A DNA stretch of 6,786 nt from Methanothrix sp. (GTDB lineage: Archaea > Halobacteriota > Methanosarcinia > Methanotrichales > Methanotrichaceae). The translations under genes and the position numbers were made by a program. Location of the stretch: NCBI GenBank assembly GCA_028682845.1, contig JAJRAT010000066.1, positions 1 to 6,786 of the forward strand, given 5' to 3'. The notes under the pieces were generated by a model. It ran no database searches and was not told where the DNA came from. It saw only the letters and a list, made by a program, of their open reading frames with translations. Below are positions 1 through 5,811 of the stretch, one piece after another (the stretch's first letter is position 1; each line of letters begins with the position of its first letter).

Positions 1-110
1 CGGGCCGTGTAAAATGGATAAGGCGAGATAGCCCGCACCGGGCTTGAGACGCCGCCAGGCATTAGATGGCGGGCGTCGTCGAAAAGCTTGATCGAAGAGT
101 CAAAACGCAT
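1..110 (-). CDS. hemL: Glutamate-1-semialdehyde 2,1-aminomutase, N-terminal fragment (runs off left edge)
   Basis: Reading the minus strand from the ATG at 110-108 gives 36 complete codons and then leaves the window. The peptide begins [20 protein letters not shown] and continues [16 protein letters not shown]. The PGGVxSPVRA motif after a short amphipathic helix is the signature N-terminus of HemL, a PLP-dependent aminomutase that converts glutamate-1-semialdehyde to 5-aminolevulinate in the C5 route to tetrapyrroles. In a methanogen these would include F430, corrinoids and siroheme. The PYPFY stretch after the motif looks archaeal. An in-frame TGA lies seven codons upstream with only a TTG between, so the ATG is well supported. 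The ribosome site is weak (GGTG about nine bases upstream). The catalytic lysine and PLP site lie outside the window, so integrity of the gene cannot be judged. The two GC-rich hairpins at 30-44 and 48-77 fall inside this coding sequence. Confidence 0.9.
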   Translation of the reverse strand, partial: MRFDSSIKLFDDARHLMPGGVSSPVRAISPYPFYTA

Positions 111-213
111 TAGAGGAGCACCGATCAATCATCTCGGGGTTTAGATTAATCAAACTTGCGATTACCTGCTACGTTTTCTTTAAATCGTGTTCCTGCAAGC
201 GCTCGGCAGGCCT

Positions 214-226
214 TATGGGTCCCATA
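214..226. repeat. Perfect 13-bp inverted repeat near the predicted hemL start site
   Basis: TATGGG-T-CCCATA is a perfect inverted repeat with a one-base centre. It lies about 25 bases downstream (minus strand) of the TATA-like box, where transcription of hemL would begin. A second inverted pair, CCTGC/GCAGG (192-196 and 206-210), follows in the predicted leader. The position suits an operator for a dimeric regulator, but no regulator is identified. Confidence 0.45.
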
Positions 227-239
227 CTATTGTTATTCA

Positions 240-258
240 CGAAAAGTATATATAAAAG
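240..258 (-). promoter_or_regulatory. Candidate archaeal promoter (TATA box) for hemL
   Basis: The minus strand reads CTTTTATATATAC here, a close match to the archaeal box A consensus TTTATATA, inside an AT-rich gap. A start site about 25 bases downstream would fall near 225, giving a hemL leader of roughly 115 nt. Two weaker AT-rich elements nearer the gene (around 178-187, TTTAAA, and 143-150, GATTAATC) could give shorter leaders. The element is nearly symmetrical, and on the plus strand CGAAAAGTATATATA also resembles BRE plus TATA, so antisense transcription towards larC is possible. No plus-strand gene follows it. Confidence 0.55.
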
Positions 259-351
259 AAACAACAAGTTTAAACTATATTAGTATAATGAAACAGTAAT
301 GAGAATTAAATAGTTGGAAGAGGCTAAGAAAGGCGGCAGCAAAGCAATAAT

Positions 352-366
352 AACCAAAAAATATCT
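352..366 (-). terminator. Candidate U-tract terminator of larC
   Basis: About 24 bases after the larC stop the minus strand reads ATATTTTTTGGTTATTATTG, with six consecutive T, followed by a pyrimidine-rich run. Archaeal termination often uses such U-rich tracts without a hairpin. No stem is seen before it, so the call rests on position and composition only. Confidence 0.4.
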
Positions 367-384
367 TTGAAGGGATGGCACGAA

Positions 385-1707
385 TTAGGAGCCTGCCGCC
401 TTCCAGGCCGCCTCTTCCGCCCTTTTCAGGACCAGGCGGAGCGGCAGACCTGTCTCGTCTGCGATTTTTTTGCAGTCCTCGTACTCCGGCTTGGCGTTTA
501 TCAGACTCCCGTCCATCCGGCTGACCTTGATTCGCACCCGGTAAGAGCGCCCGGAAAACTCCACATCCAGCGCATTCTCCTCGCGCTCCGCCACGAAGCG
601 GTGCAGGCTGGGAAAGACCCGCACGCCTAAAGATCCCGTCTCTCTGATGATGATCCCGGCCAGCCTGTCCATCTCCTCATGCCTGGCGATGGCCCGGATC
701 ACGTTGCCGCTGCGCCCTTTCTTCATCAGGGCGGGCAGGACGGAGACGTCCAGCGCGCCCGCATCCATGAGCAGCTCGATGAGGCGGCCCAGCACCTCGC
801 CGGTCACGTCGTCCACGTTGGTCTCCAACTGCACCACGCGGTCGCCATGCGGTGCCCGGTTCAGCCCGCCCGCATGCCCATCCGCATGTTCGCCTTCATG
901 TTCGCCTTCATGCTCACACCATTGCTCGCACATTTGACCGGGCCCATGATCGCGCTCATGCCTGTGCCACTCCCTTCCCGCCGTCTTCTGCCGCCCGGGA
1001 AGGGTCTCGGCAATCAAGCCCCGCAGCACATTGGGCAAATCCAGATCCCGCTTTCCCGCGCCGTAGCCCACCTTCTCCGCCCGGATTAACGGGAACTCCT
1101 GCACAAACTCATCCACGAGCACCGCCAGCAGGGCCGTGCCCGTGGGCGTGAGCAGCTCCGACTGCACCGGCCCGCCCTTCCAGGGTATCTCGCGCGACCG
1201 CAGGATCTCAAGCGCGGCGGGACCGGGAACGGGCAGAAGGCCGTGGGCCGATTTCACGTAGCCTCCGCCGACGGAGATCGACCGGCAAATGACGCGCTGG
1301 ACATTCAGGCTCTGCAGTGCCGCGCAGCCTCCGGCGATATCCGCCAGGGCATCGAGGGCTCCGATCTCGTGGAACCTGATCTCATCCTTCGGAACGCCGT
1401 GCACCCGGCTCTCCGCCGCGGCGAGAAGGTCGATAGCCGAAAGTGCCTTTTCCAGCGCCTCTCCCAGCAGGCTTGAGCCCTTCAAAATTTCTACCGCTTC
1501 TGCGAGCGAATGATATCTCCGGTCCGCGGTCACGGTGGCTTTGGCGGCCATGATGTGGCTGCGCTCCACTCGTGAGACTTCAAGCTTGCAGCCCACGGAC
1601 TCAACCGCCTCGCGAACTGCGATCAAGTCTGCTCCCAGGTCCAGGAGTGCGGCCATGATCATGTCGCCAGAGGCTCCGGCGCAGGGGTCGAAGAGAAGGG
1701 CTTTCAT
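385..1707 (-). CDS. larC: LarC family nickel insertion protein (DUF111)
   Basis: LarC of lactobacilli is a CTP-dependent cyclometallase that inserts nickel into a pyridinium bis-thiocarboxylate nucleotide to make the nickel-pincer cofactor of lactate racemase. This is a single 440-residue chain, whereas the Lactiplantibacillus gene is expressed through a frameshift. Family marks, numbered from the ATG: the N-terminal DPCAGASGDMIMAALLDLG stretch (7-25), HEIGALDALADIAG (113-126), SVGGGYVKSAHG (145-156), ELLTPTGTALL (184-194), and the C-terminal domain starting LETNVDDVTGEVLG (294-307) with KVSRMDGSLINAKPEYEDC (394-412). Between the domains, about residues 241-290, lies a His- and Cys-rich acidic insert with eight His and a CEQWC motif. 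A TTG codon immediately precedes the ATG; the ATG is preferred because the conserved protein begins MKALLFDPCAGASGD. No Shine-Dalgarno sequence is visible and a TATA-like element lies about 30 bases upstream, suggesting a leaderless message. No larA, larB or larE is in the window, so the acceptor enzyme here is unknown. Confidence 0.93.
   Translation of the reverse strand: MKALLFDPCAGASGDMIMAALLDLGADLIAVREAVESVGCKLEVSRVERSHIMAAKATVTADRRYHSLAEAVEILKGSSLLGEALEKALSAIDLLAAAESRVHGVPKDEIRFHEIGALDALADIAGGCAALQSLNVQRVICRSISVGGGYVKSAHGLLPVPGPAALEILRSREIPWKGGPVQSELLTPTGTALLAVLVDEFVQEFPLIRAEKVGYGAGKRDLDLPNVLRGLIAETLPGRQKTAGREWHRHERDHGPGQMCEQWCEHEGEHEGEHADGHAGGLNRAPHGDRVVQLETNVDDVTGEVLGRLIELLMDAGALDVSVLPALMKKGRSGNVIRAIARHEEMDRLAGIIIRETGSLGVRVFPSLHRFVAEREENALDVEFSGRSYRVRIKVSRMDGSLINAKPEYEDCKKIADETGLPLRLVLKRAEEAAWKAAGS
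889..912 (-). repeat. Two perfect tandem copies of a 12-bp unit within larC
   Basis: On the plus strand TTCGCCTTCATG occurs twice in a row (889-900 and 901-912), preceded by degraded relatives such as CCGCATG. On the coding strand each unit encodes His-Glu-Gly-Glu and adds to the His-rich insert of LarC. The pattern suggests the insert grew by slippage or duplication. Confidence 0.85.
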
Positions 1708-1733
1708 CAAAACAAATTATTTTGTCTATGCCG

Positions 1734-1741
1734 ATAAATAC
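1734..1741 (-). promoter_or_regulatory. Candidate TATA box of larC (leaderless start)
   Basis: The minus strand reads GTATTTAT centred about 30 bases before the larC ATG. A start site at the usual 25-27 bases downstream would fall within a few bases of the ATG. There is no purine-rich ribosome site between them (the sequence before the ATG is AATTTGTTTTG). The match to consensus is moderate. Confidence 0.4.
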
Positions 1742-1744
1742 AAA

Positions 1745-1759
1745 TTGGTCCTCGACCAA
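1745..1759. repeat. Perfect inverted repeat upstream of the larC TATA element
   Basis: TTGGTC-CTC-GACCAA is a perfect 6-bp inverted repeat with a 3-base centre. It lies immediately upstream (minus strand sense) of the TATA-like element, where the BRE would be. A dimeric regulator bound here would touch the pre-initiation complex. It could instead be a hairpin in the tail of the upstream MBL-gene message. It does not match the GTATGA/TCATAC half sites of NikR. Confidence 0.45.
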
Positions 1760-1834
1760 AAATTGCCAGGTTATGCCAAGGGAAGAAGACAATTGGCGCG
1801 GCTACGAATGGACAGCTCTCTCCGTCACCAGCCC

Positions 1835-1847
1835 TGCGCCCGGCGCA
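1835..1847. repeat. Short GC-rich inverted repeat downstream of the MBL-fold gene
   Basis: TGCGCC-C-GGCGCA begins 27 bases past the MBL-fold gene's stop codon on the minus strand. Outer AGC/GCT triplets can extend the stem across a 2-by-2 internal mismatch. No T run follows directly, so it does not look like a classical terminator; it may be an RNA 3'-end hairpin or chance. Confidence 0.3.
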
Positions 1848-1873
1848 TAGCTTCTCGGAGGCTCCTGCTTTGC

Positions 1874-2716
1874 CTAAATCTCAATGACAGTTCCTGCGCA
1901 GTTGAAGACGAACCGATCGCCGAATTCATTAAAGAGCCGGGCAGCTGCCAACGGCCCCGTGCAGTGGGACACGCCGAGGAGACCGATGTCGTATTCCCGC
2001 AGCGCCCGGACGGTCTTTTCCAATCGCATCTGAGCTGCAGCCTTGTTTGCATCCGAGAAACCCAGGTGAGTTCCGCCGATCACGCCTGCAATCTTCCGCA
2101 CGCCTGTGACGTTTCGAGCATGCTCAATGGTGTTTATCAGACCGGAATGAGCGCATCCGAGTACTATGACCAATCCCTTATCCGTTTCAACCGCCAGGGC
2201 CTGATCGTCCAGGAGCGGATCGATCCTCATCTCCGGGTCCTTCACAAGAAGGTCCTCTTCCGGCGTCTCAAAATCCGTGATTCTGGGAATCTCGCCCAAG
2301 AGCCGAATGCCCTTACCCAGTTTTTGCGGCTGGCGCGAGACGCAAAAGCTCGCTCCCATCCGCTCGTACTCCTGGCGACTCCTGACGAAGCCGATGTAGC
2401 GCAGCGAATCCCGTCGCTCCACGTACTTGGGGGCAAAGGCATCGGGATGGCAGTAAACATTCGCAGGCCCGGTCAGCAACAGAATGCTCTCCAGGCCGCC
2501 CGTGTGGTCGTAGTGGCCATGGCTGAGGGCTATGCATAGGCCGGATAAATCAAGGCCCAGAGTCTTGGCATTGTGAGCTGCAGAGATGCTCTGCCCGGTA
2601 TCGAAAATGAGGCGAGTCTCGTTCGTCTCCAGGTAAACGGAAAAGCCATGCTCGGCGAGGATGTCCCGGGTCATTGAAGCGGTGTTCTCGCTCAGGGTGA
2701 TGAGCTTGATCGACAT
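1874..2716 (-). CDS. MBL-fold hydrolase of the methanopterin-type dihydropteroate synthase family
   Basis: This 280-residue metallo-beta-lactamase-fold protein has the zinc-site motif HGHYDH (66-71, preceded by ALS), DTGQS at 39-43, GCAHSG (187-192), GGTH (214-217) and GVSHCTG (248-254). Together these fit the COG1237 / DHPS-like MBL group. The studied member, Methanocaldococcus MJ0301, is reported to join the dihydropterin pyrophosphate to ribofuranosylaminobenzene 5'-phosphate in tetrahydromethanopterin synthesis, with no homology to bacterial FolP. That role is the best guess for a methanogen, but the group is broad and also occurs in bacteria without methanopterin, so the substrate is not proven. 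The ATG at 2716 is chosen because the conserved fold starts there (MSIKLITLSENTAS). An in-frame extension to 2833 would overlap trkH and adds no recognisable sequence. The gene begins 44 bases after the trkH stop, lacks a Shine-Dalgarno site and has a TATA-like element 26 bases upstream. Confidence 0.85.
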   Translation of the reverse strand: MSIKLITLSENTASMTRDILAEHGFSVYLETNETRLIFDTGQSISAAHNAKTLGLDLSGLCIALSHGHYDHTGGLESILLLTGPANVYCHPDAFAPKYVERRDSLRYIGFVRSRQEYERMGASFCVSRQPQKLGKGIRLLGEIPRITDFETPEEDLLVKDPEMRIDPLLDDQALAVETDKGLVIVLGCAHSGLINTIEHARNVTGVRKIAGVIGGTHLGFSDANKAAAQMRLEKTVRALREYDIGLLGVSHCTGPLAAARLFNEFGDRFVFNCAGTVIEI

Positions 2717-2737
2717 GCAAAAAGATCTGTCTGTCGC

Positions 2738-2746
2738 AATTAATAA
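2738..2746 (-). promoter_or_regulatory. Candidate TATA element for a leaderless MBL-fold transcript
   Basis: Between trkH and the MBL-fold gene the minus strand reads GTTATTAATTG, centred about 26 bases before the ATG. That is the distance expected if transcription starts at the start codon. The bases just before the ATG (ATCTTTTTGC) contain no ribosome site. Co-transcription with trkH remains possible. Confidence 0.35.
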
Positions 2747-2760
2747 CTCGCGCCTTGAGA

Positions 2761-4329
2761 TTACTTCTTCCAGAACTCCGGCAGCAGTAGCACCAGCGCA
2801 GTTACAACCTCCAGCCTGCCGATCCACATGCAAAAGAAGAGCAGCATCTTTCCTGCCGGGTGAATCTCAGCGAAGCTGTACATCGGTCCCACATGGCCAA
2901 AGCCTGGCCCGGCATTTCCAAGCGTAGTGGCCACCGCAGAGAGCATGGTCTCAATATCCATACGCGGATCGTCGTAAGATATTATTGCCAAGAGCAACGA
3001 TGCCACGGCGAAGATGATCAAATAGGATGCCACGAATATGTTGCTCGGTCGGAGAATCTCGTCCCTCACGGGAATTGCTCCCAGCCTGACGGGAATGACG
3101 GCTTTGGGGTGCAGAGCATGAAAAAGCTCTCGGTATCCGCTCTTCAATATCAATAAGATTCTTACAACCTTGATGGCTCCACCCGTGGAGCCTGCACAAG
3201 CGCCGATGATCATAAGCAATAATAGAATGAATTTGGCGGCCGTCGTCCATTGGTCAAAATCAGCCGTGGCAAAGCCGGTGGTGGTCATGATGGAGACTAC
3301 CTGAAATCCGGCGAGCTGGATCTTGCGAAAGATGTCTCCCTCCAATCCGCCCCAAAGAACGATGATGGTGGTTGATGCAAGGACGATCAAGGTGTAGAAT
3401 TTGAACTCCGGGTCCCGGAACAAGGCTCTCCTATCGGTGGTGAGCATCTTGTAGTGCAGGGCGAAGTTGGCTCCGGCCAGGAACATGAACAGTGTGATGA
3501 TGGCATCGATGATCCAGCTCTTGTAGGCAGCAATGCTCAAGCCCTGCGGCGAGAAACCGCCCGTGGCCATGGAGGCGAAGGTATTGCACATGGAGTCGAA
3601 GAGCGGCATCCCGGCTAAACAGAGGAGCACGATCTCGGCAACAGTCATGAGGATGTAAACCAGCCAGAGCACCCTGGCCGTTTGCCTGATGCGCGGCGTC
3701 AGTGCGTCTTTATCCGGACCCGGAACCTCCGCCCGGTAAAGCTGGCGGCCCGCCACACCCAGGCGCGGTAAGATGGCCACGAACAGCAGTATGATGCCCA
3801 TGCCGCCCAGCCACTGGGCAAAGGACCGCCAGAAGAGCAGCCCCATGTAGGTCTCGTCCTTGCCGAAGCCTGGTCGAAGTATCGTGACGTTTCCGGCAAC
3901 ACTCTTGATGCCCAGCTCAAGATTATGAGCCAGGCTGCTGTCGGCAAGGGTCGCATTTATTATCCAGTATCCTTGGGCGTTGTACTCGGTGAGAATGGAT
4001 GATCCGGTTGTGGTAAAAGCGGACATGGATTCAAAGAGGCCGTCGATCATGCTTGTGCCGAGGAAGTAATAAGGCAGCGCCCCGAAGAATGCCGCCCCCA
4101 GCCACCCCAAACCCACCAGCGCAAAGCCCTCTTTCAATCCCGGCTCCTCGTCCGAGGACAAGCGCCCGAGGAGTATGCCGGAGGCCAGCGTCAAGAGCGA
4201 CGTCAGGGCAAATGAGATAACTCCGCCTGTTTCGCCATAATAGGCAGCCACGGCTCCGGGAACCAGAAGCAAAACCGCCAGAATCTTGAGAAGAGATGCA
4301 AATAGGCGCAGGAATATCCGGATCTTCAT
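2761..4329 (-). CDS. trkH: TrkH-family potassium uptake channel subunit (complete paralog)
   Basis: TrkH forms the membrane pore for K+ (sometimes Na+) uptake and is gated by a cytoplasmic TrkA ring. This 522-residue protein has the four pore-loop repeats: TTTGSS (106-111), MATGGFSP (254-261), TTTGFA (349-354) and TLGNAGPGFG (469-478), each with its central glycine. It also has the WLGGMGI motif (173-179), the GACAGSTGGAIKVVR segment (376-390) and the pore arginine of the last helix, IGRLE (R505). Hydrophobic segments are spread along the whole length, starting at about residues 10-30. The loop between the first pore and WLGGMGI (about 112-165) is some 40 residues longer than I recall for bacterial TrkH and carries two N-glycosylation sequons (N125-A-T, N147-V-T). 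The start ATG is preceded nine bases upstream by AGAGAGG. The gene follows trkA after 167 bases and shares the TrkA with the paralog beyond it. Confidence 0.95.
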   Translation of the reverse strand: MKIRIFLRLFASLLKILAVLLLVPGAVAAYYGETGGVISFALTSLLTLASGILLGRLSSDEEPGLKEGFALVGLGWLGAAFFGALPYYFLGTSMIDGLFESMSAFTTTGSSILTEYNAQGYWIINATLADSSLAHNLELGIKSVAGNVTILRPGFGKDETYMGLLFWRSFAQWLGGMGIILLFVAILPRLGVAGRQLYRAEVPGPDKDALTPRIRQTARVLWLVYILMTVAEIVLLCLAGMPLFDSMCNTFASMATGGFSPQGLSIAAYKSWIIDAIITLFMFLAGANFALHYKMLTTDRRALFRDPEFKFYTLIVLASTTIIVLWGGLEGDIFRKIQLAGFQVVSIMTTTGFATADFDQWTTAAKFILLLLMIIGACAGSTGGAIKVVRILLILKSGYRELFHALHPKAVIPVRLGAIPVRDEILRPSNIFVASYLIIFAVASLLLAIISYDDPRMDIETMLSAVATTLGNAGPGFGHVGPMYSFAEIHPAGKMLLFFCMWIGRLEVVTALVLLLPEFWKK

Positions 4330-4399
4330 GGGTCGGGGCCTCTCTGGAGATTAGTCAGCAGCATTCACCAGACTTAAGGCAACTTTTCCTGTCATCTTG

Positions 4400-4410
4400 T
4401 TATAAAAAAG
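4400..4410 (-). promoter_or_regulatory. Candidate TATA box for the complete trkH
   Basis: The minus strand reads CTTTTTTATAA about 75 bases before the trkH ATG. Initiation about 25 bases downstream would give a leader near 50 nt containing the AGAGAGG ribosome site (4339-4345). A second AT-rich element, AAAATATTT around 4440-4450, is an alternative. With the 167-base gap this suggests trkH can be transcribed apart from the trkH-trkA pair. Confidence 0.4.
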
Positions 4411-4448
4411 ATATGCTCCCGACAGCGTTCGAGCCGGAAATATTTTGC

Positions 4449-4454
4449 AAAAAA
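4449..4454 (-). terminator. Possible U-tract terminator after trkA
   Basis: Six consecutive T on the minus strand lie about 45 bases past the trkA stop, following a T-rich stretch (ACTTTATTATTG) directly after that stop. Archaeal U-tract termination would fit, but there is no hairpin and the tract may be part of the next promoter. Confidence 0.25.
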
Positions 4455-4496
4455 CTGCAGAAGAGAGCCTGCGACATACAATAATAAAGTGTGAGA

Positions 4497-5810
4497 TCAT
4501 CCGACAAAGAGCTTCTTTACTTTGGAGACGACATCCGGCATGGACATCACCAAGACGCGGTCTCCATCCATTACCTTGAAGTCGGCATCCGGCACCATAG
4601 GCTTGCCGCCTCTCAAGACCATGCCGACCATCGAATCCTTGGGCAGCTCCTTGTGAATATTCTTCCCGATGATCCTGGTCTTCGGCTTGGCGATGAAGTC
4701 CACCAACTCCATCCTCTCGTCACTCAGGGTGATCACCTCTTCTCCGCCAATGGCCCTTTGCAGCACGACATCGGCAGTTACCTGTCCGGGGCTGATGGCC
4801 CGATCAACGCCCACCATCTCGAAGAGCTTGATGTAAACGCTTCTGTTGACACGCGAGAGGATCTTTTTGGCTCCGAGCTGCTTCACCAACAAAGAGCACA
4901 GCAGATTCTTCTCATCCAGGCCCGTTACGGCGAAGACCACATCCATCCTGCCCGCGCCCTCTTCCTGGAGAAGAGCCAGATCTGTGCCGTCGCCATTAAG
5001 GATCATGGTGCTGGAGAGCTGCTCTGCTATCTCTCCGCAGCGGTCCGCATTCAGTTCGATGAGCTTGATGTCGATGCCCATCTTCTCCAGCCTGTCGGCC
5101 AAATAGAAGCCGACCATTCCGCCCCCCACGATCATCGCCTTCAGGGAGGTTTGGGATTCATGCAGCATGATCCTTAAGTCAGGCAAAACATTTGCATCGC
5201 AAAGAAGCATGAGATGATCGTTCAGACGTATCTGCTCGTCTTCTTTGGGAATGGAGATATCGCCTGCTCGATTTATGGCCACGATCTTGCAATTTTTGGG
5301 AAGGCTCATCAGGTCGATAGGCCCGAGGATATTCATCTCCGGCGTTACCTTGAACTCAATCAGCTCGATCTTTCCTCCGGCCAGCTCCCGGTTCATGAGC
5401 ATGGAGGGGAAGTAGAGTGCCCGGGCCATCTCCTCGGCCATAGCCAGCTCAGGGCAGATCATGTAACTGATTCCGATCTCTTTGCGGCCCTGGACCGGTC
5501 GATCGATATATTCCGGATTGCTGACCCTGGCGATGGTCTGGCGTACGCCGAAGTGGCTGGCGATGATGCAGGTGATGACGTTCACCTCGTCGTTTCCGGT
5601 GACTGCGACAACTATGTCCGCCTTCTTGATGTCCGCATCCTCAAGCAACCGCGCGTTGGCGGCATTGCCCATGAGCACTTTTACGTCCATCTCCTGCAAT
5701 CTGGTACAGGCAACCGGGTCTTTATCGACGACGGTTACATCATGATCCTCATATAGCTCGCTGGCTACGAGGAATCCGACCTCGCCAGCTCCTGTGATCA
5801 AAATACGCAT
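4497..5810 (-). CDS. trkA: TrkA potassium channel regulatory subunit (two RCK repeats)
   Basis: TrkA is a peripheral cytoplasmic protein whose ring binds NAD(H) and nucleotides and gates TrkH. The 437 residues show the full duplicated layout. The first Rossmann domain (1-135) has GAGEVG at 7-12 and an acidic residue, D29, ending the second strand. A TrkA_C domain follows (about 145-218). The second Rossmann domain (224-355) has GGGMVG at 229-234 and E252, followed by a second TrkA_C domain (about 360-437). The repeats share the VVAVTGNDEVN / VVFAVTGLDEKN element (67-78 and 291-302). Both glycine loops and both acidic residues are present, so both nucleotide sites look intact. The start is firm: the conserved MRILITGAGE begins there and a strong GGAGG lies seven bases upstream. 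It starts one base after the upstream trkH stop, which implies one message and probable translational coupling, so the paralog at 5812 is its most direct partner. Confidence 0.96.
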   Translation of the reverse strand: MRILITGAGEVGFLVASELYEDHDVTVVDKDPVACTRLQEMDVKVLMGNAANARLLEDADIKKADIVVAVTGNDEVNVITCIIASHFGVRQTIARVSNPEYIDRPVQGRKEIGISYMICPELAMAEEMARALYFPSMLMNRELAGGKIELIEFKVTPEMNILGPIDLMSLPKNCKIVAINRAGDISIPKEDEQIRLNDHLMLLCDANVLPDLRIMLHESQTSLKAMIVGGGMVGFYLADRLEKMGIDIKLIELNADRCGEIAEQLSSTMILNGDGTDLALLQEEGAGRMDVVFAVTGLDEKNLLCSLLVKQLGAKKILSRVNRSVYIKLFEMVGVDRAISPGQVTADVVLQRAIGGEEVITLSDERMELVDFIAKPKTRIIGKNIHKELPKDSMVGMVLRGGKPMVPDADFKVMDGDRVLVMSMPDVVSKVKKLFVG

Positions 5811-5811
5811 G

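Noticed and set aside
30..77. Structured noncoding RNA suggested by two adjacent GC-rich hairpins
   Set aside because: The bases encode the conserved HemL motif [10 protein letters not shown], which explains the sequence; the symmetry is likely incidental.
120..140. Box C-like GATGATT for a C/D guide RNA on the minus strand
   Set aside because: No CTGA box D was found at a suitable distance, and the stretch lies in the upstream region of hemL.
169..225. 18-codon open frame on the minus strand in the hemL leader
   Set aside because: It is too short to support, has no ribosome site, and its ATG falls inside the palindrome and at the predicted start site.
679..1089. Plus-strand open frames across larC (136, 96 and 99 residues)
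   Set aside because: They mirror the GC-rich larC coding sequence and its tandem repeat, giving low-complexity products without family signatures.
1708..1710. TTG start codon one codon before the larC ATG
   Set aside because: The ATG gives the usual family N-terminus; the TTG adds only one residue and has no better ribosome site.
1535..2539. 334-residue open frame on the plus strand
   Set aside because: It lies antisense to the MBL-fold gene and the larC start and crosses the AT-rich gap. It has no recognisable motif or ribosome site, and the minus-strand proteins over the same bases have clear conserved motifs.
2717..2833. N-terminal extension of the MBL-fold protein to an ATG at 2833
   Set aside because: It would overlap trkH by over 70 bases. 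The added 39 residues resemble no part of the family, whose fold starts at the ATG at 2716.
4491..5756. Plus-strand open frames of 228 and 180 residues opposite trkA
   Set aside because: They are His/Asp-rich mirror frames of an intact trkA with full RCK motifs; no independent coding signal was seen.
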